Below are positions 44,627-53,349 of a stretch of 64,000 nucleotides of DNA, piece after piece; the first letter of the stretch is position 1, and every line of letters begins with the position of its first letter. The notes under the pieces are model-generated. The model did not search any database. It was not told the origin of the DNA and saw nothing but the letters and a program-made list of their open reading frames with translations. Location of the stretch: assembly GCA_029098225.1 (NCBI GenBank), contig JAQXNX010000010.1:248001-312000 (forward strand), given 5' to 3'. The position numbers were made by a program, and so were the translations under genes. The DNA is from Spirochaetales bacterium. GTDB lineage: Bacteria; Spirochaetota; Spirochaetia; Treponematales; Treponemataceae.

Positions 44627-45076
44627 ATGAAAAATGGTCGTACGGAAGGTGGAACTCTTATTTCACAAATACATCAGGTTAGCCAGCGAGTCTGGTATGA
44701 TGTTCTGAGCCGCAATGGTTTGGAAGATTTAGCGGGGGCGCGTGGTCGTGTGATTTTTGCTTTATGGAATGAAGACAATATTCCCATCAAAAAGCTGGTA
44801 GAAAAAACAAGCCTTGATAAAGCAACCCTTACAGGAATAATCGACCGCCTGGAACGAGACGGCTATGTTAAGCGCACTCCAAGCCCGGACGACAAACGCG
44901 CCACGCTAATTTCCCGAACCGGCAAAGATGAAATTTTCAAATCAAAAATTCCTGAAGCCTCTGACCAGCAGAATAAACTTTTCTACAAGGGTTTCTCCAC
45001 CAGCGAAATTAAAGAGTTTGAAGAATATCTAAAACGCATACTTCAGAATTGCAAGGAAGCGGAGGCAGGTGAGTGA
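44627..45076 (+). CDS. MarR-family transcriptional repressor
   Basis: The 149-residue winged-helix protein has ARGRVIFALWNEDNIPIKKLVEKTSLDKATLTGIIDRLERDGYVKRT with the DKR wing (SPDDKRATLISRTGKD) and helical dimer arms. It follows the PPOX gene and an SD (AGGAGA). It likely binds the palindrome at 44056-44079. The ligand is unknown. Its stop overlaps the GTG of the next frame (GTGA). Confidence 0.9.
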   Translation: MKNGRTEGGTLISQIHQVSQRVWYDVLSRNGLEDLAGARGRVIFALWNEDNIPIKKLVEKTSLDKATLTGIIDRLERDGYVKRTPSPDDKRATLISRTGKDEIFKSKIPEASDQQNKLFYKGFSTSEIKEFEEYLKRILQNCKEAEAGE

Positions 45077-45349
45077 AAGTTTTATTTTTTGATGTAGGCT
45101 ACACACTTGTAAATGAAGACGCTGTCTGGAAAGCACGCTGCCTGGATCAGGCTCAAACAGACGAAGCACCGACAGTAGTCAAAACGCTATCAAAAAAATA
45201 CGAGCTTGGAATAATTGCAAATCAGCTGGATGGATTGAAAGAACGTCTGGATTAAACAGGGCTTTGGTGCCCTTCAGAATCCCTTGTCAAAATCAGAAGA
45301 ACCAGACTACACTATAAACAATCTAACTGAGCTTTTGAAGATTTTTTAA
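45073..45349 (+). pseudogene. Broken HAD hydrolase gene
   Basis: A GTG-started frame overlapping the MarR stop reads KVLFFDVGYTLVNEDAVWKARC, with HAD motif I, then ELGIIANQLDGLKERL before a stop at 45255. A shifted frame then ends SEEPDYTINNLTELLKIF, the typical HAD C-terminus. The middle (the cap domain and motif III lysine region) is missing. It is a deletion-and-frameshift relic of a full HAD gene. Confidence 0.75.
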
Positions 45350-45366
45350 TTATAGAAAAGGGAAAA

Positions 45367-45492
45367 ATGATTACCATAAGTCAAGCAAAAAAAGAAGCTT
45401 TTGACGCTCTGGAAAGACTTTATACTGAACTTGAAGAGGGAAACAGTCAGTACGAATCTGCGCTTCTTCGAACGCAACGGTTTATCTCTTAA
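45367..45492 (+). CDS. Small hypothetical frame, possibly a fragment
   Basis: A 41-residue frame MITISQAKKEAFDALERLY... with an SD (GGGAAA). The helical, acidic sequence matches nothing I know. It lies between the broken HAD gene and the APH-fold kinase, so it may be a leftover of a longer gene. Confidence 0.35.
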   Translation: MITISQAKKEAFDALERLYTELEEGNSQYESALLRTQRFIS

Positions 45493-45530
45493 AATGTTTA
45501 CGATAGAATGTGATTTATAGTAGAAAAGTA

Positions 45531-46532
45531 ATGGAAACGAACATCAAAAAATTATTTAAGCAATATTCTCTTGGTGAAATTATTCTTCCCATTTTACCTG
45601 TCTCCGGCGGCCTTATGCACAAAATGTATAAGGCAGAGACGGGCTCGGGCACTTTTGCTGTGAAAGTCTTGAACCGGGAAATTATGAAAAGACCTGATGC
45701 GGCAAATAATTATGCGCGTGCAGAAAAGCTTGAATGTCTTTTGGAGGCAGAAGGACTTCCTCTTGTTCCGGCCATTTCTTTTGACGGCAAAAAAATGCTT
45801 GAGCTTGACGGAGACTTTTTTTATATCTTTAAGTGGCAGGAAGGAAGCATTACAGACTGGGATGCAATTTCAAAAGAACAGTGCTTTATTGCAGGGGAAC
45901 TCCTTGGCCGCATTCATAAAATAGATGCGCAGAATGTGGAGGCTCAGGCTCCCGAAGAATGCAACATTGATTTTGAGTCTTACATAAAAGCCGCAAAAGA
46001 AAAATACCCGGGCTCAAAGCTTGCCACTCTTCTTTCAGAAAACCTTTCTCTTTTGCAAAGTGCCCAAGCCAGCCTAAATCAGGCCCGCAAGAATCTTCCT
46101 GCAATGAAGGCAATCACAGATGACGATATGGATCCCAAAAATGTGATGTGGTATAAGGGTCAGCCTCACATCATAGACCTGGAGTGTCTTGATTATGGGA
46201 ACCCTCTTTCTTCCTGCCTCAATCTTGCCCTGCAGTGGAGCGGAACTCTAAATCAGAATTTCAAAAAAGAAAATCTTGCAGCTTTTTATGAAGGTTACTT
46301 CAAAGCCTACGACAACGGTTTTCGTTCTTACGATGAACTTTTTGGAATTGCTTACAGCTGGCTTGAGTGGCTGGAATATAATATCAGAAGGGCCCTGGGG
46401 CAGGAAGCTGCAAGCCCTGAAGAAATCGCCCTTGGTCAGCAGGAAGTCCAAAATACAATTGAGCGAATAAAGTATCTGAATCAGATAGAGAAAGAGGTCT
46501 GCGGTTGTCTTAAAAAATTATTCCTTTTTTGA
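45531..46532 (+). CDS. Aminoglycoside-phosphotransferase-fold kinase
   Basis: The ATG at 45531 is chosen over an upstream GTG at 45510. The 333-residue protein has an APH/choline-kinase fold: TFAVKVLN (ATP lysine), the catalytic-loop region AITDDDMDPKNVMWYKGQP and PHIIDLECLDYGNP (the metal-binding IDxE). In classical APH enzymes the loop reads HGDLxxxN; here the H is replaced and D-x-D-P-K-N is kept. The substrate is unknown and need not be an antibiotic. It overlaps the convergent membrane gene by 15 bases. Confidence 0.8.
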   Translation: METNIKKLFKQYSLGEIILPILPVSGGLMHKMYKAETGSGTFAVKVLNREIMKRPDAANNYARAEKLECLLEAEGLPLVPAISFDGKKMLELDGDFFYIFKWQEGSITDWDAISKEQCFIAGELLGRIHKIDAQNVEAQAPEECNIDFESYIKAAKEKYPGSKLATLLSENLSLLQSAQASLNQARKNLPAMKAITDDDMDPKNVMWYKGQPHIIDLECLDYGNPLSSCLNLALQWSGTLNQNFKKENLAAFYEGYFKAYDNGFRSYDELFGIAYSWLEWLEYNIRRALGQEAASPEEIALGQQEVQNTIERIKYLNQIEKEVCGCLKKLFLF

Positions 46533-47171
46533 TTTTGCTGCTCTCAAAAACACTCCCAGCATCAGCATGTAGCACACAGTTTTTGGCAGCATGAGCATTC
46601 CAAGCATTGGGAGAAGGGGCGCAAAAATTGCTACAGGGATGTAGAAAAGGAAGGAGAGACTAACATAAAGCCACATTCTTTTGAAGAGTGGGTTTTCCCC
46701 GCGGGTCTTGAAGTAGATAATCACAATCAAAAATCCAATTGCAATAAACGGAATGTTTCTGAGGCAGCCCCAGTGAACAGAGCCTTCTCCTGTGAACCAC
46801 TTGTTTCCCGGCAGGAGACAAATTAAAATACGGCAAACAGTTAGGAGCCACAAACAAATCATCATCTTTTTTTTCTTACCTTCTTCCCAAGTAAAGAGCT
46901 TTGTGTGCAGGAAAAAAATCAGCAGATAAAAGAAGGTCATTGTGATTGACGTAACAAGCTTGCCAAGTCCAAGCCAGGCTGTAAAATCAGCTTCAATAAA
47001 ATAGTTGAGAATCCGCGGTACAAGATGGCAGGCATCACCGATGCCAAGAATAAAAGCTGCACTTCCCAAGAGATTTTCAATAGTATTCCGTCGTTTGACG
47101 AGAATCACAATTCCGGAAATTATCGCAAACAAAAGATAAATAATGTCAAAAGTTGATTCGCCGTATTTCAT
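46518..47171 (-). CDS. Membrane protein of unknown function
   Basis: The 217-residue protein has about six or seven membrane helices (IIYLLFAIISGIVILV, TSITMTFFYLLIFFLH, MICLWLLTVCRILICLL, IPFIAIGFLIVIIYF and others). Conserved-looking loop residues are GDACHLVPRIL and VHWGCLRNIPF. I recognise no family. It is convergent with the APH-fold gene. An SD (GGAGG) precedes the ATG. Confidence 0.65.
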   Translation of the reverse strand: MKYGESTFDIIYLLFAIISGIVILVKRRNTIENLLGSAAFILGIGDACHLVPRILNYFIEADFTAWLGLGKLVTSITMTFFYLLIFFLHTKLFTWEEGKKKKMMICLWLLTVCRILICLLPGNKWFTGEGSVHWGCLRNIPFIAIGFLIVIIYFKTRGENPLFKRMWLYVSLSFLFYIPVAIFAPLLPMLGMLMLPKTVCYMLMLGVFLRAAKSKKE

Positions 47172-47262
47172 AAAGACCTCCAGAAATATTTTAATGCATA
47201 GCCAAAGAGTTATAAAGAAAAACTTAATGGAATAATTGTAGTCTCTGTGTTATCATAAAAAT

Positions 47263-47754
47263 ATGGAACTTTGGGATGCTTACAATTCTAACTTTGAAAA
47301 AATCGAAGGAATAACTTTAATCCGCGAAAAAGAAGATGAAATTCCGGAAGGTCTTTATCACATTGTAGTTCATATACTTGTAAAGCACACAGACGGAACT
47401 TATCTTTTGATGAAGCGGGATCCGAACAAACCAGCCTGGCCGGGTTTCTGGGAAGCTACAGCAGGCGGATCTGTCTTGCAGGGAGAAAGTGCTTTAGAAG
47501 GTTCTCTAAGGGAACTTCGTGAAGAAACTGGAATTGTGGCTGAGTCTCTGAAAGAGCTTGACCGGTCTTTAGGAAAAACTAGTATCCATTACCGCTACCT
47601 TTGTGTAACTGACTGTGCAAAAGATTCCATAAAGCTTCAGGAAGGCGAAACCTGTGATTATCGCTGGGTAAGTGCCTGTGAACTGTTAGACATGCAAGAG
47701 TCCGAGCTCCTTGGTGGTCAGATGAAAAAGTATATCAATAAAGTATGCTTATGA
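47263..47754 (+). CDS. Nudix hydrolase
   Basis: The 163-residue protein has the Nudix box GGSVLQGESALEGSLRELREETGI (G-x5-E-x7-REUxEExG). The stretch EIPEGLYHIVVHILVKHTDGTYLLMKRDPNKPAWPGFWE puts it near isopentenyl-diphosphate-isomerase-like or ADP-ribose-type Nudix enzymes. It cleaves a nucleoside diphosphate linked to an unknown moiety. No SD is visible; TATCAT lies six bases before the ATG, so it may be leaderless. Confidence 0.87.
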   Translation: MELWDAYNSNFEKIEGITLIREKEDEIPEGLYHIVVHILVKHTDGTYLLMKRDPNKPAWPGFWEATAGGSVLQGESALEGSLRELREETGIVAESLKELDRSLGKTSIHYRYLCVTDCAKDSIKLQEGETCDYRWVSACELLDMQESELLGGQMKKYINKVCL

Positions 47755-48047
47755 AATTTATAGATTTAGATATTTATTGGAAACGAATTTTTGAATTAAG
47801 CTGGCAATGCAATCTATTTGCGAAGGTAGCAAAGCAATCGCGGCTTTACTCCTTGATGAAGTGGAATTCATAATTTTGTAATTGCCTGCAAGGATGATTA
47901 TGGTGGAGCAATGGAGCTTGCAAAATACAACAAATTATTGCAAAGAAGATTTTTGCAAACGGCTGGTTTAAAATAAAAAAGCCATCTGAATATACGGCAG
48001 GACAGATCTTCGATGAATTATCAAAAATAATTCAAGAAATGAAATAA
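47755..48047 (+). pseudogene. Frameshifted gene relic of unknown family
   Basis: Between the Nudix and MFS genes, frames change within a few dozen codons. Pieces read NFVIACKDDYGGAMELAKYNKLL and then, after a shift, IFANGWFKIKKPSEYTAGQIFDELSKI with a stop at 48047. They look like one former protein with frameshifts. I cannot name the family. Confidence 0.5.
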
Positions 48048-48062
48048 AAAAAGGATGAACAT

Positions 48063-49280
48063 TTGATTACCATGGCAGAAGAAAAAAGAAAGTCTGCGAC
48101 TTCAAAACCAAACTACAAAAAAACTCTACGCGCCTGCTACTTAGGCTTCATCACTCAGGCGATTGCCGCAAACTTTGCACCCCTGATTTTCTTAAAGCTT
48201 CATAATGATTATCAGATTCCGCTTGGCATGATTGCCCTTATTCCAACGGCCTTCTTTTTTACTCAGCTGATTGTTGATATTTTCTGCGCCAAGTTTGTCG
48301 ATAAAATCGGCTATCGTACAAGCATTGTTGCATCGGAAATTTTTTCTGCGGTTGGTCTTGTTGCCCTGGCTTTTTTGCCGGAGCTTCTACCGTCTGCCTT
48401 TGCGGGCATTATGATTAGCGTTGTGCTTTATGCAATTGGAAGCGGCCTGATAGAAGTTCTATGCTCTCCGATAGTAGAAGCCTGTCCTTTTGAAAACAAA
48501 GAAAAAACTATGAGCCTGCTTCACAGTTTTTACTGCTGGGGCTGGCTCGGCGTTACTGTAATTTCCAGTCTGCTTTTTACAGCCTTTGGAATTGATAACT
48601 GGAAGTACGTTGCCTGCTTCTGGGCTCTGATTCCTCTTTACAACATTTATAACTTCGCAACCTGCCCGATTGAAAAGCTTGTTGATTCGGGCAAAGGTAT
48701 GACTATTCTGCAGCTTTTTAAGTCGCCGCTTTTCTGGGTGGCTGTTGTGCTTATGGTTTGTTCTGGGGCCAGCGAACTTTCTATGGCTCAGTGGGCTTCG
48801 GCCTTTGTTGAGTCAGGGCTCGGCTTGTCCAAGACTGTCTGCGACCTTGCGGGGCCTTGTCTTTTTGCTGTGACTATGGGAATCTGCCGTGTCTTCTACG
48901 GCAAGTTTGGCGAGAAGGTTGAGCTTACAAAATTTATGATTGGCTCAGGCGTGCTTTGTCTTATCTGTTATATCATGGCGTCTCTGTCGCATAATGCGGT
49001 GGTGGCGCTTGCGGGCTGCGTGCTCTGCGGATTTTCTGTAGGCATTATGTGGCCGGGAACATTGAGCATTTCTTCAAAAAAAATCCCGACCGGAGGAACT
49101 GCAATGTTCGCTCTGCTGGCAATGGCGGGAGATTTGGGCGGCTCAATTGGCCCAAGTGCAGTTGGTATGATTTCTCAGAAAGCCGGTGACAATTTGCAGC
49201 AGGGACTTTTCTTCGGCGGAATCTTCCCGGTTTTGCTGGTAGTTTTCCTGATTATCTTGAAATTCATGAAGCGACGCTAA
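48063..49280 (+). CDS. MFS transporter
   Basis: The 405-residue protein has twelve membrane helices and the MFS motif A variant FVDKIGYRTSIVASE in the loop after helix 2. The second half shows FGEKVELTKFM in the matching place. It resembles fucose/sugar-type MFS carriers, e.g. FAPLIFLKLHNDYQIPLG, but the substrate is unknown. The TTG at 48063 is chosen since the SD AAGGA is at the right distance; an ATG nine bases further is the alternative. Confidence 0.85.
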   Translation: MITMAEEKRKSATSKPNYKKTLRACYLGFITQAIAANFAPLIFLKLHNDYQIPLGMIALIPTAFFFTQLIVDIFCAKFVDKIGYRTSIVASEIFSAVGLVALAFLPELLPSAFAGIMISVVLYAIGSGLIEVLCSPIVEACPFENKEKTMSLLHSFYCWGWLGVTVISSLLFTAFGIDNWKYVACFWALIPLYNIYNFATCPIEKLVDSGKGMTILQLFKSPLFWVAVVLMVCSGASELSMAQWASAFVESGLGLSKTVCDLAGPCLFAVTMGICRVFYGKFGEKVELTKFMIGSGVLCLICYIMASLSHNAVVALAGCVLCGFSVGIMWPGTLSISSKKIPTGGTAMFALLAMAGDLGGSIGPSAVGMISQKAGDNLQQGLFFGGIFPVLLVVFLIILKFMKRR

Positions 49281-49301
49281 CGTGAAGCTTCAGGAGGAAG
49301 T

Positions 49302-49805
49302 ATGAAGAAGCTGATTGTATTTATTTTACCGTTACTCTTGCTTACACATAATCTTTCTGCCAGCGATAAGGATAGTTTTCTTGATCATTTGGGATTTATG
49401 CCCTGGCCGATTTTATCGCTTTCAAGCGGTAGTCCAGAATTTCTCGCTGCAGATGTCGGAATAGATTTATTCTTTTTATCGTTGGGAGGCAACGGTTCGG
49501 AAAGTTCCCTAGGAACCTATGTGCAGTTCAGTCCGTCTATATCAAGTGATAATTCATTTTTTAGATTTTCAACAGGATTTGCAATGGGGATTATGGGGCT
49601 GCTTGAATTCCGCGGTGGCATTGGTTATGGCTTTATGAAAGATGGGAGTGATTTTCTCCATACATATTTTTACGAATTCGCTGCCCGTATAATAATAATT
49701 CAATGTAAAATAATTACTGAAAGTCCTATAAAACCTGATAATCTCGTAAAATATTATAATAATCGATACAATCCTGTAAAATTTCAAATCGGAATATCAA
49801 TTTGA
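49302..49805 (+). CDS. Small secreted hypothetical protein
   Basis: The 167-residue protein has a signal peptide (KKLIVFILPLLLLTHNLSAS). The remainder is rich in Gly, Ser and aromatic residues in alternating patterns and ends in FQIGISI, which fits a small outer-membrane barrel or a periplasmic lipocalin-like fold. An SD (AGGAGG) precedes the ATG. It may be co-transcribed with the MFS gene (21 bases apart). Confidence 0.6.
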   Translation: MKKLIVFILPLLLLTHNLSASDKDSFLDHLGFMPWPILSLSSGSPEFLAADVGIDLFFLSLGGNGSESSLGTYVQFSPSISSDNSFFRFSTGFAMGIMGLLEFRGGIGYGFMKDGSDFLHTYFYEFAARIIIIQCKIITESPIKPDNLVKYYNNRYNPVKFQIGISI

Positions 49806-49976
49806 TTTTGCTGCTTTTTAAAATGTCGTTTGCCACATCATTGACTAACTTGCCGTATTTTGTTATGAATAAAATATATTTAATATAAAAGGAGGTTGAG
49901 ATAAGATTTATGATTTTAATGACTAACAATTCGACCTCCGCTATTCACGCCTAGAAGCGGCACAAAGCCGTAGAAT

Positions 49977-49993
49977 CCGGGGATTTGCCCCGG
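49977..49993. terminator. GC-rich hairpin after the secreted protein
   Basis: CCGGGG (49977-49982), ATTTG loop, CCCCGG (49988-49993), then CACTTTTCTTGTT. This is a plausible terminator for the MFS group. The rest of 49806-50113 holds no frame I can support. Confidence 0.55.
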
Positions 49994-50027
49994 CACTTTT
50001 CTTGTTCTGAAAGCGGAGCTGCATTGG

Positions 50028-50087
50028 ATAAAGAGCTTCCGAAACTGTCATTCTGAACTTGTTTCAGAATCTGCCTGTGCTCTTTAT
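50028..50087. repeat. Nested hairpin enclosing a palindromic element
   Basis: A perfect outer stem ATAAAGAGC (50028-50036) and GCTCTTTAT (50079-50087) encloses a member of the GAT-stem-CAAG-stem-ATGACA family in reverse orientation (50046-50071), whose stem is TTCTGAA/TTCAGAA with a CTTGT loop. The structure lies 27 bases before the rsgA start. Confidence 0.6.
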
Positions 50088-50113
50088 TAATTCTAGCATT
50101 CAGGAAATTCAAA

Positions 50114-51136
50114 TTGAAAACAAATAATATTATTACTGCGCGCGTATCCTGCGTGCAGAAGAATCTTTATACTCTGCTGCCTTGTGCAGAGGATGGCGAA
50201 GTTGCCCTTCCCGAAATAACTGGCAAACTCAAAGGAAAATTTTACAACCTTGGACTCGAGCCGCCTGTTGTGGGAGACTATGTAAAAGTCTTCACCAACG
50301 AATACGGCGATGCTTTGATTGACCAAGTACTTCCCCGTAAAACTGTCTTTAAGCGACCGAATCGCAGCGGCCACTCAGAAGCCTATGTGAAAAATCTGTT
50401 AGAGGAGACTATCGTTTCTAATTTTGATTATGTCTTTATTGTGACTTCACTTAATCAGGATTACAGCGAAAACAGAATTGCGCGATATGTTTCTATTACG
50501 TTCAACACCGGTGCCAAGCCTGTAGTGATTTTATCCAAGGCAGATTTGTGCGACGACGTGGAACTTAAGGTGGAAATTACAAAGGCTGTGTGTGATAAGG
50601 CAGATGTGATTGCAATCAGCTCGCTCACGGGCTATGGGCTTGAAGGGCTGCAGCAATATCTTCAGAAGGATAAGACAATTGCGATTGTTGGTTCTTCCGG
50701 TGTCGGCAAATCTACCCTGCTCAATACTTTGAACGGCGCAGATTTGATGAAGGTAAATGCAATTCGCAACGAGGATGGAAAGGGCCGCCACACCACAACT
50801 TACCGCCAGCTCTTCCGGCTGCAAAACGGCGTCTGGATTATGGACACTCCGGGTCTGCGAGAAATTGGCGTGCTGGATATGGAAGAAGGAATTGATGAAA
50901 CTTTTTCTGATGTAGTTGCCCTCTTTGACCAGTGCAAGTTTAACGACTGTTCACACACAAGCGAGCCGGGCTGTGCAGTCAAGAAGGCGCTGGAAGAAGG
51001 CACACTGAGTGAAGAGAGATGGAATACTTATCTTCAGCTTCACACCGAAAACGAATGGGGTAAGGCAAAGATGATGCAGATTGCAAAGTTTACCCGCGAG
51101 TATCAGAAAAACAGATACAGCGGGTGGGATATTTAG
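50114..51136 (+). CDS. rsgA: Ribosome small-subunit GTPase RsgA
   Basis: The 340-residue protein is a circularly permuted GTPase that matures 30S subunits. It has an N-terminal OB fold, then G4 ILSKADLC before G1 GSSGVGKSTLLN and G3 MDTPGLREIG, and a C-terminal zinc site (CKFNDCSHTSEPGC). A TTG start with AGGA ten bases before it is used. The gene lies inside the accessory zone rather than with other ribosome genes. Confidence 0.94.
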   Translation: MKTNNIITARVSCVQKNLYTLLPCAEDGEVALPEITGKLKGKFYNLGLEPPVVGDYVKVFTNEYGDALIDQVLPRKTVFKRPNRSGHSEAYVKNLLEETIVSNFDYVFIVTSLNQDYSENRIARYVSITFNTGAKPVVILSKADLCDDVELKVEITKAVCDKADVIAISSLTGYGLEGLQQYLQKDKTIAIVGSSGVGKSTLLNTLNGADLMKVNAIRNEDGKGRHTTTYRQLFRLQNGVWIMDTPGLREIGVLDMEEGIDETFSDVVALFDQCKFNDCSHTSEPGCAVKKALEEGTLSEERWNTYLQLHTENEWGKAKMMQIAKFTREYQKNRYSGWDI

Positions 51137-51144
51137 GAGATAAA

Positions 51145-51699
51145 ATGAAAACTTCAACAAAACCTAAGATGGCAATTAGAAACATTGTAGTTCTGTCCTA
51201 TGACCAAAAGTGGCAGCAGGATTTTTTGGATATTAAAAAGGAACTGGTGGCGGCGCTTGGAATGGTACCAGAACAGAGGTCTCTCGTTCTGGCAATCGAA
51301 CACGTTGGAAGCACTTCGGTTCCGGGCCTTTCTGCAAAACCAATTATTGATATTGATGTTGTGGTAAGGGCGGGCGATGTCCAGGCGGCAATCCAGGCAC
51401 TGGCGGTCATAGGCTACAATCACGAAGGAAATCTTGGAATCCCCGGACGCGAAGCTTTTGGTTATTCCGGAAAGGAACATTTACGGGAACACCATTTGTA
51501 TCTGTGCCCGGAGGATTCGCCGGAACTCAAGCGACATCTTGCATTCAGAGATTATTTGCGGACTCATCCTCAGGCAGTAGAAGAATACAGCCGCACAAAA
51601 CTTGAAGCAGCAAAGCTTTTTCCTCACGATATCGACGGCTATATAAATCACAAGTCGCCGGTGATTGAAAAGATTTATAAAGAGCTTGGAATAGATTAA
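51145..51699 (+). CDS. GrpB/UPF0157 family protein
   Basis: The ATG at 51145 follows the SD AGGAG; an upstream GTG at 51124 is less likely. The 184-residue protein has AIEHVGSTSVPGLSAKPIIDIDVVV, the nucleotidyltransferase-like hallmark of GrpB proteins, and SGKEHLREHHLYLCPEDSPELKRHLAFRDYLR. Biochemical function is unknown. It is nine bases after rsgA. Confidence 0.88.
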   Translation: MKTSTKPKMAIRNIVVLSYDQKWQQDFLDIKKELVAALGMVPEQRSLVLAIEHVGSTSVPGLSAKPIIDIDVVVRAGDVQAAIQALAVIGYNHEGNLGIPGREAFGYSGKEHLREHHLYLCPEDSPELKRHLAFRDYLRTHPQAVEEYSRTKLEAAKLFPHDIDGYINHKSPVIEKIYKELGID

Positions 51700-51800
51700 A
51701 ACTCTACTCAAAATTCTACTCCAATAAACCAGCCGTCGGGTTACAAAGCTGTACCTCTGTGCTAAGATAAAATCACAAAGCACTGGCCGGTGTAAGAAGC

Positions 51801-51825
51801 GGTGGTTGAGCCTGTCGAAACCACC
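51801..51825. repeat. Palindrome before the HTH-FliM gene
   Basis: GGTGGTT (51801-51807) and AACCACC (51819-51825) form a stem around GAGCCTGTCGA. The sequence matches a short palindrome dispersed in many bacterial genomes (TTTCGACAGGCTCAA). It ends three bases before the SD of the HTH-FliM gene, so the hairpin could affect its translation. Confidence 0.55.
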
Positions 51826-51838
51826 ACAGGAGGTTACT

Positions 51839-53191
51839 ATGAACGCAGAAAAAACTGGAATTTTAATTTACGACCTGCGCACACGAAAAGGGCTTACTCA
51901 AAAAGAGCTGGCCGAAAAATGTAATGTGAGCGACAAGGCGGTTTCTAAATGGGAACGCGGCGAAGGCTGTCCTGATGTTACGGTGCTGCCAAAACTGGCC
52001 GAGGTTTTTGGAATTGAAGTGGATTCGCTGATGAAGGGTGAAATACCTTTTAGTCAGGATGTGAGCGGAAAGAATATTAAGGATTATAATTTTCGTCAGC
52101 CGGACCGCTACCCTAAATATATGCAGCGTGAGCTTTGGATGATGGGCGAGGATATTTGCCAGGTGCTGAACAGGGAATGTACTTCCATTTTGAATGAGCG
52201 CTGTGAGTTCTGGCGGGAGTCGGTTGACCAGCTTACCAACAGGGAGTTTCTTGCTTCTATTCCACAGAAGTGTTTCTTTTATGATTTTGATTATACAAAT
52301 GTGCAGACCGGCGGCTTTACAGTTGAGGTTGATCCTCAGCTTGCAAAGGCTTTGATGAAACAGGATACTGCTTCTCATGATCAGATTACAGATTTTGATC
52401 TGACTGTTTTCCGCGATTATTTTTTAAGGCTGATTGTTGAAGTTATTTACAAAAATGTGGAGCAGCAGACAGGAGGAACTGTTAGTCTTGATAAACAATG
52501 CCCGCTGGAAAAAGCAAGGCTGGCTGCAACTGCAAACAATTCCCGCCAGGAAGAAAACCGCATGCTTTTGCTTTTGACTCTTAAGGGAAAGCTTGGCAAG
52601 GCAGAAGGCTACATCAATATTCAGTTTAGTGATGTCCTGCTTGAACAGCTTTTAATGAAGGGATATTTTAGCGATGGTTCTGGCAACGGGGCTGGCGCTG
52701 GTGGTGAAAATGGCAGCCGGGGTTCCCGCATAAAGTTTCAGAATCTTTCTAACATCAAAAAGCGCGAAGAGCCCGACAATGTCTTTATTGAGTTTGGCCG
52801 CTTCCGCCCGGAAAATGTTTCTCTTGAACCCGGCACAATTTTGATTCTTGATAAAAAAGAAACAGAGGGGCTCAATGTTGTTTTTGAAAATCGTGTAATC
52901 CATACAGGAAAAACAGTTGCTATCGACGAAAACTTTGGCATTGAAATTGCAGAAACCACCCAGCTTGGTGAAATTATTTATGACGAGGCCGACTATCTTT
53001 CGGTTCAGCTTGGAAGCACATCACTTACAAAACAGGAAATTGCAGCCTTGCATCAGGGCTCCTACATCATCTTAAAACAGCGGGCCGGCGAAATGACACA
53101 AATCCTTCGCGCCGGAAAACTTGTGGCCCTTGGCGAAATCTGTATTGCGGACGATACTTTTGCAATCCGCGTGGTTGAGGTGAAGAAGTAA
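51839..53191 (+). CDS. XRE-type HTH fused to a FliM-like motor-switch protein
   Basis: The ATG at 51839 follows a strong SD (AGGAGG). Residues 6-62 are an XRE HTH (RTRKGLTQKELAEKCNVSDK, WERGEGCPDVTVLPKLAEVF). From residue 80 the sequence matches FliM: YNFRQPDRYPKYMQREL, then ESVDQLTNREFLASIP near 128-142, and LLLLTLKGKLGKAEGYINI near 243. The last part has two SpoA modules (about 312-372 and 386-447), as in FliM/FliN. So a DNA-binding head sits on a full motor-switch body. No flagellar genes are near. Its function is unknown and might link gene control to a switch-like complex. Confidence 0.85.
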   Translation: MNAEKTGILIYDLRTRKGLTQKELAEKCNVSDKAVSKWERGEGCPDVTVLPKLAEVFGIEVDSLMKGEIPFSQDVSGKNIKDYNFRQPDRYPKYMQRELWMMGEDICQVLNRECTSILNERCEFWRESVDQLTNREFLASIPQKCFFYDFDYTNVQTGGFTVEVDPQLAKALMKQDTASHDQITDFDLTVFRDYFLRLIVEVIYKNVEQQTGGTVSLDKQCPLEKARLAATANNSRQEENRMLLLLTLKGKLGKAEGYINIQFSDVLLEQLLMKGYFSDGSGNGAGAGGENGSRGSRIKFQNLSNIKKREEPDNVFIEFGRFRPENVSLEPGTILILDKKETEGLNVVFENRVIHTGKTVAIDENFGIEIAETTQLGEIIYDEADYLSVQLGSTSLTKQEIAALHQGSYIILKQRAGEMTQILRAGKLVALGEICIADDTFAIRVVEVKK

Positions 53192-53193
53192 GA

Positions 53194-53340
53194 TTAAGGA
53201 GGGGGAAGTCTCCCCCCGCTCTTATCGGAAATCCGTTAAAAAACGAGCCGAACAGGGTCGTTTTAGGATTCTCCGACAAATTGCGCGCAGACAGGCTATG
53301 CCTGGATGCCCCCCTCTGCGGGCTCAAACGCCGCCCGCAA
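53194..53340. repeat. GC-rich repeat element, copy 1
   Basis: It begins with a 23-base block (53194-53216, TTAAGGAGGGGGAAGTC then TCCCCC) that is an exact reverse complement of 60659-60681; the block itself folds as GGGGGA/TCCCCC. Then comes CCGTTAAAAAACGA with a hairpin closed by TCGTTTTAGGA, and CCCCCTCTGCGGG. Related pieces, partly in other orientation, make up the 60.5-kb element. It may also end transcription of the HTH-FliM gene. Confidence 0.6.
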
Positions 53341-53349
53341 CGCCTGCTT

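Noticed and set aside
53067-53327. Minus-strand frame over the end of the HTH-FliM gene and the repeat
   Set aside because: Low-complexity translation of a GC-rich repeat and antisense of a real gene.
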